Below, one piece after another: positions 23,010-30,947 of a DNA stretch of 64,000 nucleotides. Both the position numbers and the translations under genes were made by a program. Source of the DNA: Virgifigura deserti (GTDB lineage Bacteria; Pseudomonadota; Alphaproteobacteria; Dongiales; Dongiaceae); the NCBI GenBank assembly GCA_003576685.1, contig QOZR01000016.1, positions 1 through 64,000 on the forward strand, given 5' to 3'. The notes beneath the pieces were generated by a model. It saw nothing but the letters and a program-made list of their open reading frames with translations. It searched no databases and had not been told where the DNA came from. Position 1 is the stretch's first letter; each line of letters opens with the position of its first letter.

Positions 23010-23918
23010 ATGATCGAACGCCGAACGAGCATTCCCCTTCTCCGCCTGCTGATACTGGCGCTCGTCTCCGGATCGGTCGCGTTCGTCGCGACAAGCCTAT
23101 GGATGGGCACGCGACTGGCCGCGCCGGCGCCATCGTCGGCGGGCTTGCCGCCGCCCGAGCTCGCCGCAAGCGACGTGCGCTTCGAGAACGCCTATGGCGA
23201 GACATTGTCTGGCTGGTGGATCGAGGCAAAGCCGGCCTGCGGCACAATCCTGCTGATGCACGGCATCCGGCAGAACCGCCGCGCGATGCTCAGCCATGCC
23301 CCGTTCCTGGTCGAGGCGGGTTACGCCGTCCTGCTCTTCGATTTCCGCGCCCATGGCGAGAGCGAGGGCGACCGGATCACCTTCGGCCATCGCGAAAGCG
23401 GCGACGCCCGGGCCGCCATTTCCTTCGCCGCCAGGCAACTGCCCGGCCGGCCCGTCGCCGCCATCGGCTTCTCGATGGGCGGCGCGGCCGCCCTGCTCGC
23501 CGATCCGCCGCTCGATCTCGACGCGCTGGTCGTCGAGGCGGCCTATCCGACCTGGACCGAATCCGTCGTCAACAAGATCCGCATTCGCCTGGGACCGCTC
23601 GCCGAGCTGGTCGCGCCGGCCCTCCTGCTTCAGCTCGAGCCGCGCCTCGGCATCAGCCCCGACGCGCTACGACCGATCAACCGGATCACCGGGATCGACA
23701 CCCCGGTCCTCGTCATCGCCGGAACGGATGACCCCCACGCACCGCTCGCCCAATCCCGGGCGCTCTACGAAGTAGCACGGCCACCGAAGGCGTTCTGGGC
23801 CGTCGAGGGCGCCGGCCATGTCGATTTCCACCGTGCCGCTCCCGCGGAATATGAACGGCGTGTCTTGGAATTTCTGAAAAGGCATCTCGGCCCCTGCCCG
23901 CCCCCCACCGGTTCGTAG
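23010..23918 (+). CDS. Membrane-anchored alpha/beta hydrolase
   Basis: The protein has 302 residues. An N-terminal anchor is at about residues 7-32 (LLRLLILALVSGSVAFVATSLW). The hydrolase fold shows LLMHGIRQNRRAM (oxyanion loop), the nucleophile in GFSMGGAAA, an acid in VIAGTDDPHAPL and a His in GAGHVDFHRA. It resembles BAAT/YqkD-like hydrolases of unknown substrate. The frame extends up to 22992, but that part is repeat copy 2, so the Met at 23010 is chosen. It ends convergently with ftsH. Confidence 0.82.
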   Translation: MIERRTSIPLLRLLILALVSGSVAFVATSLWMGTRLAAPAPSSAGLPPPELAASDVRFENAYGETLSGWWIEAKPACGTILLMHGIRQNRRAMLSHAPFLVEAGYAVLLFDFRAHGESEGDRITFGHRESGDARAAISFAARQLPGRPVAAIGFSMGGAAALLADPPLDLDALVVEAAYPTWTESVVNKIRIRLGPLAELVAPALLLQLEPRLGISPDALRPINRITGIDTPVLVIAGTDDPHAPLAQSRALYEVARPPKAFWAVEGAGHVDFHRAAPAEYERRVLEFLKRHLGPCPPPTGS

Positions 23919-23941
23919 GGGCGGGTTTCAAACCCGCCCCC
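23915..23941. repeat. Short palindromic repeat (GTAGGGGCGGGTTTCAAACC type), copy 1
   Basis: GGGGCGGGTTT and AAACCCGCCCC form a near-perfect 11-bp stem with a one-base centre. It overlaps the hydrolase stop and lies between the convergent hydrolase and ftsH genes, so it may terminate both. A second copy is at 28968-28994, inside a coding region. Confidence 0.8.
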
Positions 23942-23948
23942 ATCGCCG

Positions 23949-25778
23949 TCACGCCGCTGTCCGCGCCTTCTCGCCGGTCAGCCGCCGCAGCTCGTCCTCG
24001 TTCAGCGTTTCCTTCTCCAAGAGCGCCCGCGCCGTTGTCTCGAGAACCTCGCGCCGCTCGCGCAGGATGCTGGTGGCCTTGGCGAAGGCGACGTTGACGA
24101 TATCCCGCACTGCCATGTCGATCTCGCGCGCGGTGTCCTCGCTATATTGCCGCTCGCCGATATAGGGCGGGATTGCGCCGCCGCCGAGAAAGGATCTCTG
24201 CTCGGAATCGTAGGACACATGGCCCAGCTTCTCGACCATGCCATAGCGGGTCACCATGCTGCGGGCGATGTTGGTGACTTTGGCCAGATCGTCGGCGGCG
24301 CCGGTCGACAGATGGCCGAACACCACCGCCTCGGCGGCGCGGCCGCCAAGCAGCACGGCCATCTTGTTCTCCAGCTCCTCGCGGGTCATCAGGAAGCGGT
24401 CCTCGGTCGGCCGCTGGATCGTATAGCCGAGCGCGCCGACGCCGCGCGGGATGATCGAGACCTTGTGCACCGGGTCGGTGCCCGGCAGCGACATGGCGAC
24501 GAGGGCATGGCCCATCTCGTGATAGGCGACGACCTCGCGCTCCTTTGGGTTGAGCAGCCGGTTGCGCTTCTCCAGCCCGGCGATCATCCGCTCGATCGCC
24601 GCGCCGAAGTCCTGCATCGTCACCGCGTCGGCGCCGCGCCGGGTCGCCAGCAGCGCCGCCTCGTTGACCAGGTTTGCCAGGTCGGCGCCGCTGAAGCCCG
24701 GCGTCAGCGCGGCGACCTGCTCGGGGTCGACGTCCTCGGCCAGCTTGGCCTTCTTCAAATGGACTTTGAGGATCTGGATGCGGCCGACCTTGTCCGGCCG
24801 GTCGACCAGCACCTGCCGGTCGAACCGCCCCGCGCGCAGCAGCGCCGGATCGAGGATCTCGGGCCGGTTCGTCGCCGCCAGCAGGACGAGCCCCTGCTGC
24901 GGATCGAAGCCGTCCATCTCCACCAGAAGCTGGTTGAGGGTCTGCTCCTTCTCGTCATGGCCGCCCTGAGCGTAGGCGCCCCGCGCCCGGCCCATCGCGT
25001 CGAGCTCGTCGATGAAGATGATGGCCGGGGCCTTCTGGCGCGCCTGCTCGAACAGGTCGCGCACTCGGGCGGCGCCGACGCCGACGAACATCTCGACGAA
25101 CTCCGAGCCGCTGATCGAGAAGAACGGCACGCCGGCCTCGCCGGCGACGGCGCGGGCCAGCAGCGTCTTGCCGGTGCCCGGCGGGCCGACCAGCAGCACG
25201 CCCCGCGGCATGCGCCCGCCGAGCCGGCCATACTGCTTCGGGTCCTTCAGGAAATCGACGATCTCCTGCAGCTCGGCCTTGGCCTCGTCGACGCCGGCCA
25301 CATCTTCGAAGGTGGTCTTCGTGTCGGTTTCGACATAGATCTTCGCCTTGCTCTTGCCGACCTGCATGAAGCCGCCGCCCAGCCCCGACCGCTCCGCGAA
25401 GCGGCGGATCAGGAACATCCAGAGCGCGAAGAACAGCAGGATCGGCACGACCCAGGACAGGATGTCGCGCAGGAAGGTGTTCTCGGTTCCGCCGGTGAAT
25501 TCGATCCCATACTCATCGAGCTGGTTCGCGAGACCGGGCTCGACGCGGTTGGTGACGAACGCCTGCGGCTCGCCCTCCGCCGCGCCCTTTAGCGTGCCGC
25601 GAACATGGGTCTCTGTGACGACGATGTCGTCGACCCGCCCCTCCTCGAGGTAGCGCTGGAACTGGCTGTAGGGGATCGTCTCGACCTGCTGCGTCTGCAG
25701 GAACAGGCTCTGCAGCAGGAGCACGCCGAAAATGGCGGCCACGACATACCAGATATTGATGGTGGTTTTCTTGTCCAC
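23949..25778 (-). CDS. ftsH: ATP-dependent zinc metalloprotease FtsH
   Basis: The protein has 609 residues. Two membrane helices flank a periplasmic domain (about residues 8-28 and 104-124). The AAA domain has Walker A GPPGTGKT, Walker B IIFIDELDAMG, the pore motif in FVEMFVGVG, and the second region of homology ATNRPEILDPALLRAGRFD. The protease motif is HEMGH rather than the common HEAGH, with the further Asp in AADDLAKVT. GTG start with GGAGG seven bases before it. It is not next to tilS, so it may be an additional FtsH copy. It degrades membrane and short-lived cytosolic proteins. The methyltransferase gene lies 93 nt upstream on the same strand. Confidence 0.93.
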   Translation of the reverse strand: MDKKTTINIWYVVAAIFGVLLLQSLFLQTQQVETIPYSQFQRYLEEGRVDDIVVTETHVRGTLKGAAEGEPQAFVTNRVEPGLANQLDEYGIEFTGGTENTFLRDILSWVVPILLFFALWMFLIRRFAERSGLGGGFMQVGKSKAKIYVETDTKTTFEDVAGVDEAKAELQEIVDFLKDPKQYGRLGGRMPRGVLLVGPPGTGKTLLARAVAGEAGVPFFSISGSEFVEMFVGVGAARVRDLFEQARQKAPAIIFIDELDAMGRARGAYAQGGHDEKEQTLNQLLVEMDGFDPQQGLVLLAATNRPEILDPALLRAGRFDRQVLVDRPDKVGRIQILKVHLKKAKLAEDVDPEQVAALTPGFSGADLANLVNEAALLATRRGADAVTMQDFGAAIERMIAGLEKRNRLLNPKEREVVAYHEMGHALVAMSLPGTDPVHKVSIIPRGVGALGYTIQRPTEDRFLMTREELENKMAVLLGGRAAEAVVFGHLSTGAADDLAKVTNIARSMVTRYGMVEKLGHVSYDSEQRSFLGGGAIPPYIGERQYSEDTAREIDMAVRDIVNVAFAKATSILRERREVLETTARALLEKETLNEDELRRLTGEKARTAA

Positions 25779-25871
25779 GGCGCAGCCTCCCTCGCCGTCC
25801 GGTGAGCCGACGGTTCTTGGGAAGGAACCCGCCGAGCGGCCGGCGAGTTCCGTGAAACGGCGCCGACGCTC

Positions 25872-27398
25872 CTATGCCGCGAGTGCGCCGCCCTCTTCCT
25901 TGCGCTTGGCGATGAAGGCCTGGAGTTCCTCGTCGATGGCGGGGTCGAGCGGCGGCGGCGTGTAGTCGGCCAGGATCCGCTTCCACAAGGCATTGGCCCG
26001 CTGCGCGGTGTCTTGGGCGCCGGCCTCGCGCCAGCTCTCGAAGTTGCGCCAATCGGAGAGGATCGGCGCATAGAACGCCGTCTCGTAGCGCGCCAGCGTG
26101 TGCGCCGCGCCGAAGAAGTGGCCGCCCGGCCCGACCTCGGCGATCGCGTCGAGCCCCAGCGTGTCGTCGTTGACCTCGATCGGCTGCAGCAGCTCGGCCA
26201 TCATCTGCAGGATCTCGGCATCGACGATCATCTTCTCGAACGACGCGACCAGGCCGCCCTCCATCCAGCCCGCGCCGTGCATTACCATGTTCGCATGGCC
26301 CATCACCGCGCCCCAGATCGACATCTCGGACTCGTAGGCGGCTTGGGCGTCGACCGCGTTGGCCGCGCAGGCATTGCTCGACCGATAGGGCAGGCCATAG
26401 CGCCGCGCGAGCTGCCCGCCGGCGAAGGCGGCGCGGGTATATTCCGGCGTCCCGAAGGCGGGCGCGCCGCTCTTCATGTCGACGTTCGAGGTGAAGCCGC
26501 CATAGATTGCCGGCGCGCCGGGGGCGACCATCTGGATGAAGGCGATGCCGGCCAGCGCCTCGGCATTCTGCTGGGCGAGCGCGCCGGCCAGCGTCGCCGG
26601 GCACATCGCGCCGCTCAGGGTGAAGGGGGTCAGCACCACTGGTTGGCCGTTCCGCGCCATCTCCGTGAGGCCCTGCAGCATCGGCCCGTCGAGGCGCAGC
26701 GGCGAACTGCTGTTGACGATGGAGAACAGGCTGGGCTCCGCCTTCAGCTGCTCGCGGGTGACGCCGCGGGCGATGCACATCATGTCGATGCCGTCGGTAA
26801 TCCGCTGCTGCCCGAGCGAATAGGGGTGCCAGATCCGATCGGTCAGCGTGATCGCCGCGTAATGCGCGTCGAGATGGCGCGTCGCCGGCGGCAGATCGCC
26901 CGGCTCCACCGGATAGCCGGAGATGAACTGAACGACGTTCAGGCTCTGCGACAGCCGCAGCAGGTTGCAATAATCGGCGAAGCTGCCGGGCCGCCGTCCC
27001 GAATCGAGATCCGATACGTTCGGCGCGCTGGCGACGGACCCGAAATTGACGTGGTTCCCGCCGAAGGTCAGGTTCCGTTCCGGGTTGCGGGCGTGAAGGG
27101 TGAACTCGGACGGCGCCTTCGCCACGCTCTCCAGCACCAGCCCGCGATCGAAACGCACCCGTTGCGTACCCGGCTCGACATCCGCACCGGCCCGTTTCAG
27201 AACCGCCAGGGCGTCCTCGTCGAGGAAGTCCATGCCGATCTCTTCCAGGATTCGCAGCGAGGCATTGTGGATCGCCTCGACCTGGTCGGCGCTCAACACC
27301 TCGACCGGCCGATAGGGATTACGCAGATTGCGCCAGGGCCTCTGGCCCAGACCGTGACCGCCGCGACGCTCGCGGCGGCGGGACCCATCCCGCGACAT
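25872..27398 (-). CDS. MttB-superfamily (trimethylamine/betaine-type) methyltransferase, non-pyrrolysine
   Basis: The protein has 508 residues, as usual for the family. Conserved blocks include VLSADQVEAIHNASLRILEE (about residue 35), FGSVASAPNVSDLD and GAPAIYGGFTSNVDMKSG. The frame is open throughout with no in-frame TAG, so it is of the pyrrolysine-free MtgB/MtpB-like group acting on betaines or other quaternary amines, not classical trimethylamine methyltransferase. The first 25 residues are basic and Gly-rich. GGAGGAAGC directly precedes the ATG. It is divergent from a sarcosine-oxidase-like gene across a perfect palindrome. No corrinoid protein is encoded in the window, although family members pass methyl groups to one. 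Confidence 0.88.
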   Translation of the reverse strand: MSRDGSRRRERRGGHGLGQRPWRNLRNPYRPVEVLSADQVEAIHNASLRILEEIGMDFLDEDALAVLKRAGADVEPGTQRVRFDRGLVLESVAKAPSEFTLHARNPERNLTFGGNHVNFGSVASAPNVSDLDSGRRPGSFADYCNLLRLSQSLNVVQFISGYPVEPGDLPPATRHLDAHYAAITLTDRIWHPYSLGQQRITDGIDMMCIARGVTREQLKAEPSLFSIVNSSSPLRLDGPMLQGLTEMARNGQPVVLTPFTLSGAMCPATLAGALAQQNAEALAGIAFIQMVAPGAPAIYGGFTSNVDMKSGAPAFGTPEYTRAAFAGGQLARRYGLPYRSSNACAANAVDAQAAYESEMSIWGAVMGHANMVMHGAGWMEGGLVASFEKMIVDAEILQMMAELLQPIEVNDDTLGLDAIAEVGPGGHFFGAAHTLARYETAFYAPILSDWRNFESWREAGAQDTAQRANALWKRILADYTPPPLDPAIDEELQAFIAKRKEEGGALAA

Positions 27399-27512
27399 GC
27401 TTCCTCCACTCTTGAGTCAGAGCCGACGGCCGGCCTGTTTTCCGGAGATTAGGCGAGGCCGCAAGCCTTGTCTCTGGTCTTGTTATGAACACTCTATACA
27501 GCTTTCTCGACC

Positions 27513-27528
27513 GGTTGTATATACAACC
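27513..27528. promoter_or_regulatory. Perfect 16-bp palindrome between the methyltransferase and flavoprotein genes
   Basis: GGTTGTATATACAACC is a complete palindrome in the 203-bp divergent intergenic region. Its core TTGTATATACAA resembles operators of GntR-family (FadR/VanR-like) regulators, which often contain TTGTATACAA. No GntR gene is in the window. It lies 115 bases before the methyltransferase start and 74 before the flavoprotein start. Confidence 0.55.
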
Positions 27529-27601
27529 TCGGCGGAAGCGGCGCATCAGCGCCCCGCGACGGACATAACCACGCAAGACACGTCATGGAGAGGCTGAAAC
27601 G

Positions 27602-28939
27602 ATGAGCACCCTTCCTTCTTCCATCACCTACGCAGTGGTCGGCGCCGGCATCCACGGCCTGAGCACCGCCTGGCACCTCGCCATGGAGCTCGAGGCGAAG
27701 GGCACGGGCTCCGGCAAGGACGTCATCGTCCTCGACAAGACCGGGCCGGGCGCGGGCGCCAGCGGCATCGCCTGCGGCTGCGTGCGCAACCTCTACATGA
27801 CCGAGCCGCTGCACGCGATCCTGCGCCATTCGGTCGATGTCTGGACCTATGACCCGGTCGCCTTCGGCTTCCAGCAGGTCGGCTACGTCTCGGCCGGCGA
27901 GGCGAACCAGCTCGCCGATTACGAAAAGCTCCATGCCAGCCAGAACCGCGTCGGCTACCACTCCGACCTCTATGCCGGGAAGGACGCCAAGAGCTTCCTG
28001 CGGAACATCTGGCCGGACTTCAACACCGACGGCATCGACGTCGTGCTGCATGAGAAGATCAGCGGCTACGCCGGGACTCGGCAGGCGGTCGCCGGCCTGG
28101 CGCAGAAATGCGCCGACCACGGCGTGCGCGTCATCTCCGGCGTCGAGGTGCAGGGCTATGACGTGAAGAACGGCCGCGTCGCCAAGCTGCACACCAACAA
28201 GGGCGATGTTGCCTGCGACGTCGTCGTGCTCGGCCTCGGCGCCTGGACGGGCAAGCATTGGGAAATGCTGGGCCAGCCGGCGACGCTCGACCTCCACTAT
28301 GCCGACGGTAAGGTGATCAAGAACAACGACATGTGGACCTATTGGCGCCTGCTCGAGGGCGAGGTCTATGTCCACGAGCCCTACCGCACCGCCGACGATC
28401 TCGACCCGCCGGTGCTGCATGTCGAACTGATGACCACGCCCGTCATCGACCAGAACACCGGCAAGGAGATCGCCGACCACACCTATGTTTACTGGAAGAA
28501 CGGCGCCGAGCGGATGGACAAGCCGGGCGTCCAGGGCGGCTCCATCCCGATCAAGCTCGGTCCCAAGGCGACCCTCGACCCCTATGGCCACGACAACCCC
28601 GAATATCAGGCTGAGCCGGAGTTCGCCGACTATCTGACCTCGGCGATGGCGCAGCTCATGCCGCGCTTCAAGGGCAGCCGCAAGGATTTCCGCGAGCGGC
28701 CCAACGGCGGCATCGGCGCCTTCACGCCGGACAATGTGCCGATCTTCGACTGGATCCTGCCGAACGTCTATATGATCGCCGACTCGAATCACGGCTTCAA
28801 GATGACGGGTGTCGGCAAGCTGGCGGCGAAGCTGCTCGTCGGCGGCAACCGGGTTCCCGAGCTGGAGCCCTTCGCCTTTGACCGCTTCGCCAAGGGCCGC
28901 ACCTTCGGCACGAGCAACAGCAACTGCCCGTGGGTATGA
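27602..28939 (+). CDS. FAD-dependent oxidoreductase, sarcosine/dimethylglycine oxidase-like (DAO family)
   Basis: The protein has 445 residues. The FAD-binding start is YAVVGAGIHGLSTAWHL (GxGxxG), followed by IVLDKTGPGAGASG and VVVLGLGAWTGKHW. The C-terminal part has FTPDNVPIFDWILPNVYMIADSNHGFKMTGVGK, the closing FAD loop of SoxB-like and glycine/D-amino-acid oxidases. Such enzymes oxidatively remove methyl groups from N-methyl amino acids or deaminate amino acids. GGAGAGG precedes the ATG. It overlaps the next gene by 4 nt (ATGA) and is divergent from a betaine-type methyltransferase, so an N-methylated substrate is likely. No SoxA/D/G partners are seen. Confidence 0.87.
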   Translation: MSTLPSSITYAVVGAGIHGLSTAWHLAMELEAKGTGSGKDVIVLDKTGPGAGASGIACGCVRNLYMTEPLHAILRHSVDVWTYDPVAFGFQQVGYVSAGEANQLADYEKLHASQNRVGYHSDLYAGKDAKSFLRNIWPDFNTDGIDVVLHEKISGYAGTRQAVAGLAQKCADHGVRVISGVEVQGYDVKNGRVAKLHTNKGDVACDVVVLGLGAWTGKHWEMLGQPATLDLHYADGKVIKNNDMWTYWRLLEGEVYVHEPYRTADDLDPPVLHVELMTTPVIDQNTGKEIADHTYVYWKNGAERMDKPGVQGGSIPIKLGPKATLDPYGHDNPEYQAEPEFADYLTSAMAQLMPRFKGSRKDFRERPNGGIGAFTPDNVPIFDWILPNVYMIADSNHGFKMTGVGKLAAKLLVGGNRVPELEPFAFDRFAKGRTFGTSNSNCPWV

Positions 28940-30498
28940 GCGACCCGATTCGACGATCGGACCGCGGAGGGGCGGGTTTCAAACCCGCCCCTACCCTCAC
29001 CGGCAACGATCTGACTCCTGACCTCGTCGCGCAGGTTGCCCGCGACCACGCACGCGTCGACATCGACCCCGCCGCCGCATCGCGCCTGAAGGCGTCGCGC
29101 GCGGTCGTCGAGCGCTTTCTCGCGGAAGACCGTCCGGTCTATGGCCTGACGACCGGCCTCGGCCCGCGCGCCACCATGCGGCTGCCGCAGGAGACCCTCG
29201 CCGAGTTCTCGCGGCTGACAGTCCTCGGCCGCGCCCAGGCAGTCGGGCCGCGCCTTTCCGAAGACGTGGTGCGCGCGGCGATGTTGATCCGGGCGAACGG
29301 CATGGTGAAGGGCGGCGCCGGCGTCCAGCCATCGGTTCCCGAGATGCTGGTCGCGATGCTCAATGCCGGCGTTCATCCGGTGATGCCGGCGATCGCCTCG
29401 ATCGGCGCCGCCGACCTCTGCCTAATGGCCCATATCGGCCTCGCGGCGATCGGCGAGGGCGAGGCGGTCCACCACGGCGAAACCTTGCCGGCCGCCGAGG
29501 CCCTGAAGCGCGCCGGCCTGCAACCGCTGGAGCTCGGCCCGAAGGACGGGCTGGCGCTCTGCAGCGCGAATGCGGTATCGGCCGGCCAGGGTGCGCTGGC
29601 GCTGTCCGACGCGACCGCCCTGAGTACGCTGCTCGATCTTGCCGCCGCCCTCAGCATGGAAGGCTTCCGCGCGAATCTAAGCCCGATCGATCCACGCATC
29701 GCCGCTGCCCGGCCCGCGCCGGGGCAGGAGGCCGCGGCCGCGCATCTGCGCGCGCTGCTGGCCGGCGGCGCGCTGACCGAGCCGGGTGCTGCGCGGCGGG
29801 TTCAGGACCCGATCAGCCTGCGCTGCGTCTCCCATGTGCATGGCAGCCTGCGCGCCGCGCTCGACTTCGCCGCCCCCGCTTTGCAGGCGGAGCTGAACGG
29901 CGCCGGCGACAACCCGCTGGTGCTGGTCGAGGACGGCGAGATGCTGTCGACCGGGAACTTCCACACGCCCGCCTTGGCGCTGGCCTTCGACACGGCCGGG
30001 CTGGCGATCAGCCAGACCGCCACGCTTCTCGTCAACCGGATCACGCGCCTGCTGACTGAGCGTTTGAGCGACCTGCCCGCGATGCTCTCGCCGCGCGCCC
30101 CGACCCGCTCCGGCTTCGGGCCACTGACCAAGACGGCGGAGGCGCTGGCTGCGGAGATCCGCCATCTCGCCAATCCAGTCAGCATCGATTCGCGGGGCGG
30201 CATCGACGTCGAGGATGACTCGACCAACGCGCCGCTCGCCGCGCGCAAGCTCGCCGACATGCTGGAGCGGCTGCGCCTGCTCGTCGCCCTCGAGTTGGTC
30301 GTGGCGACCCAGGCGGTCGATCTGGCCAAGGTGACCCGTCTCGGCCGCGGCACCGCGATCGCCCATGCCATAGTCCGCGAATTGGTACAGCCGCTCGACG
30401 AGGATCGCCCGCTCGGCGGCGACATCGAGCGCGTCGCGGCCGAGGCATTGGCGAGCGGCCGCCTTCTCGCCGCGGTCCGCGCCGTGCTCTCCGAATAG
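28936..30498 (+). CDS. HAL/PAL-family protein lacking the MIO triad and catalytic Tyr
   Basis: The protein has 520 residues and the overall fold of histidine/aromatic amino acid ammonia-lyases: YGLTTGLGPRA, NGMVKGGAGVQPSV, LNGAGDNPLV and ISLRCVSHVHG. The MIO block, normally GASGDLAPLAH, reads GAADLCLMAH (about residues 157-166), one residue short and without Ala-Ser-Gly. The catalytic Tyr of QDPYSLRC is Ile (about 293), LLNGT is LCSAN, and QEDHVS is VEDDST. MIO chemistry is therefore not expected. The ATG overlaps the flavoprotein stop; residues 12-20 are encoded by a palindromic repeat. A regulatory, binding or different catalytic role is inferred. Confidence 0.85.
   Translation: MSDPIRRSDRGGAGFKPAPTLTGNDLTPDLVAQVARDHARVDIDPAAASRLKASRAVVERFLAEDRPVYGLTTGLGPRATMRLPQETLAEFSRLTVLGRAQAVGPRLSEDVVRAAMLIRANGMVKGGAGVQPSVPEMLVAMLNAGVHPVMPAIASIGAADLCLMAHIGLAAIGEGEAVHHGETLPAAEALKRAGLQPLELGPKDGLALCSANAVSAGQGALALSDATALSTLLDLAAALSMEGFRANLSPIDPRIAAARPAPGQEAAAAHLRALLAGGALTEPGAARRVQDPISLRCVSHVHGSLRAALDFAAPALQAELNGAGDNPLVLVEDGEMLSTGNFHTPALALAFDTAGLAISQTATLLVNRITRLLTERLSDLPAMLSPRAPTRSGFGPLTKTAEALAAEIRHLANPVSIDSRGGIDVEDDSTNAPLAARKLADMLERLRLLVALELVVATQAVDLAKVTRLGRGTAIAHAIVRELVQPLDEDRPLGGDIERVAAEALASGRLLAAVRAVLSE
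28968..28994. repeat. Short palindromic repeat, copy 2, inside a coding sequence
   Basis: GGGGCGGGTTTCAAACCCG with its continuation CCCCTAC is the same palindrome as at 23915-23941. Here it lies 32 bases after the start of the HAL-like gene and is translated as GAGFKPAPT, keeping the frame open. Confidence 0.85.
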
Positions 30499-30594
30499 CC
30501 GACCGGGCCGTCGCAGCCCGGTTCCCGTCGCAGCCCTTATATGTTTCCCTTAGGGGAAACGGTGAGCCGGATACTGGCGGCAAGGAGAGACGGG

Positions 30595-30945
30595 ATGGCT
30601 GACAATCTCAAAGCGGTCCGGACAGGCCTGCTGCAGCGCCGGGACGAGCTTCTGGCGCTCGGCAAGGCGGCCGCCGCGTCACGGCGGCCGGTGGAGCTGG
30701 ACCAGACGACCGTCGGCCGGTTGTCGCGCATGGATGCGATGCAGGTTCAGGCCATGGCGATCGAGGCGGAACGCCGCCGCAGCCTGGAGCTGCGTCGGAT
30801 CGAAGCGACGCTGCGGCGGATCGACGAGGACGAGTACGGCTATTGCGTTCAATGTGGCGAGGCGATCGCCGCCAAGCGGCTGGCGCTCGACCCGACCACA
30901 CCCACCTGCATCGGCTGCGCCGGAACGCAGGGCACCGAAAGCTGA
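30595..30945 (+). CDS. TraR/DksA-type zinc finger protein
   Basis: The protein has 116 residues. It has an N-terminal pair of helices (MADNLKAVRTGLLQRRDELLAL to about residue 75, a likely coiled coil) and a C-terminal C4 zinc finger, CVQC and CIGC. This is the layout of short DksA/TraR-like proteins that enter the RNA polymerase secondary channel and alter initiation with or without ppGpp. The coiled-coil tip reads RLSRMDAMQVQAMA and lacks the DxxDxA motif of true DksA. GGAGA six bases before the ATG at 30595 fixes the start. It is 97 nt after the HAL-like gene and two bases from the convergent MFS gene. Confidence 0.88.
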   Translation: MADNLKAVRTGLLQRRDELLALGKAAAASRRPVELDQTTVGRLSRMDAMQVQAMAIEAERRRSLELRRIEATLRRIDEDEYGYCVQCGEAIAAKRLALDPTTPTCIGCAGTQGTES

Positions 30946-30947
30946 CC

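Noticed and set aside
24147..25592. A 481-codon open frame on the plus strand opposite ftsH
   Set aside because: It is fully antisense to a clear FtsH. Long antisense frames are expected in GC-rich DNA, and its composition (Gln, Arg, His, Ala) shows no domain.
25872..27398. Pyrrolysine-containing trimethylamine methyltransferase
   Set aside because: No in-frame TAG interrupts the 508 codons, and no pylS/pylT genes were seen, so it is treated as a non-pyrrolysine family member.
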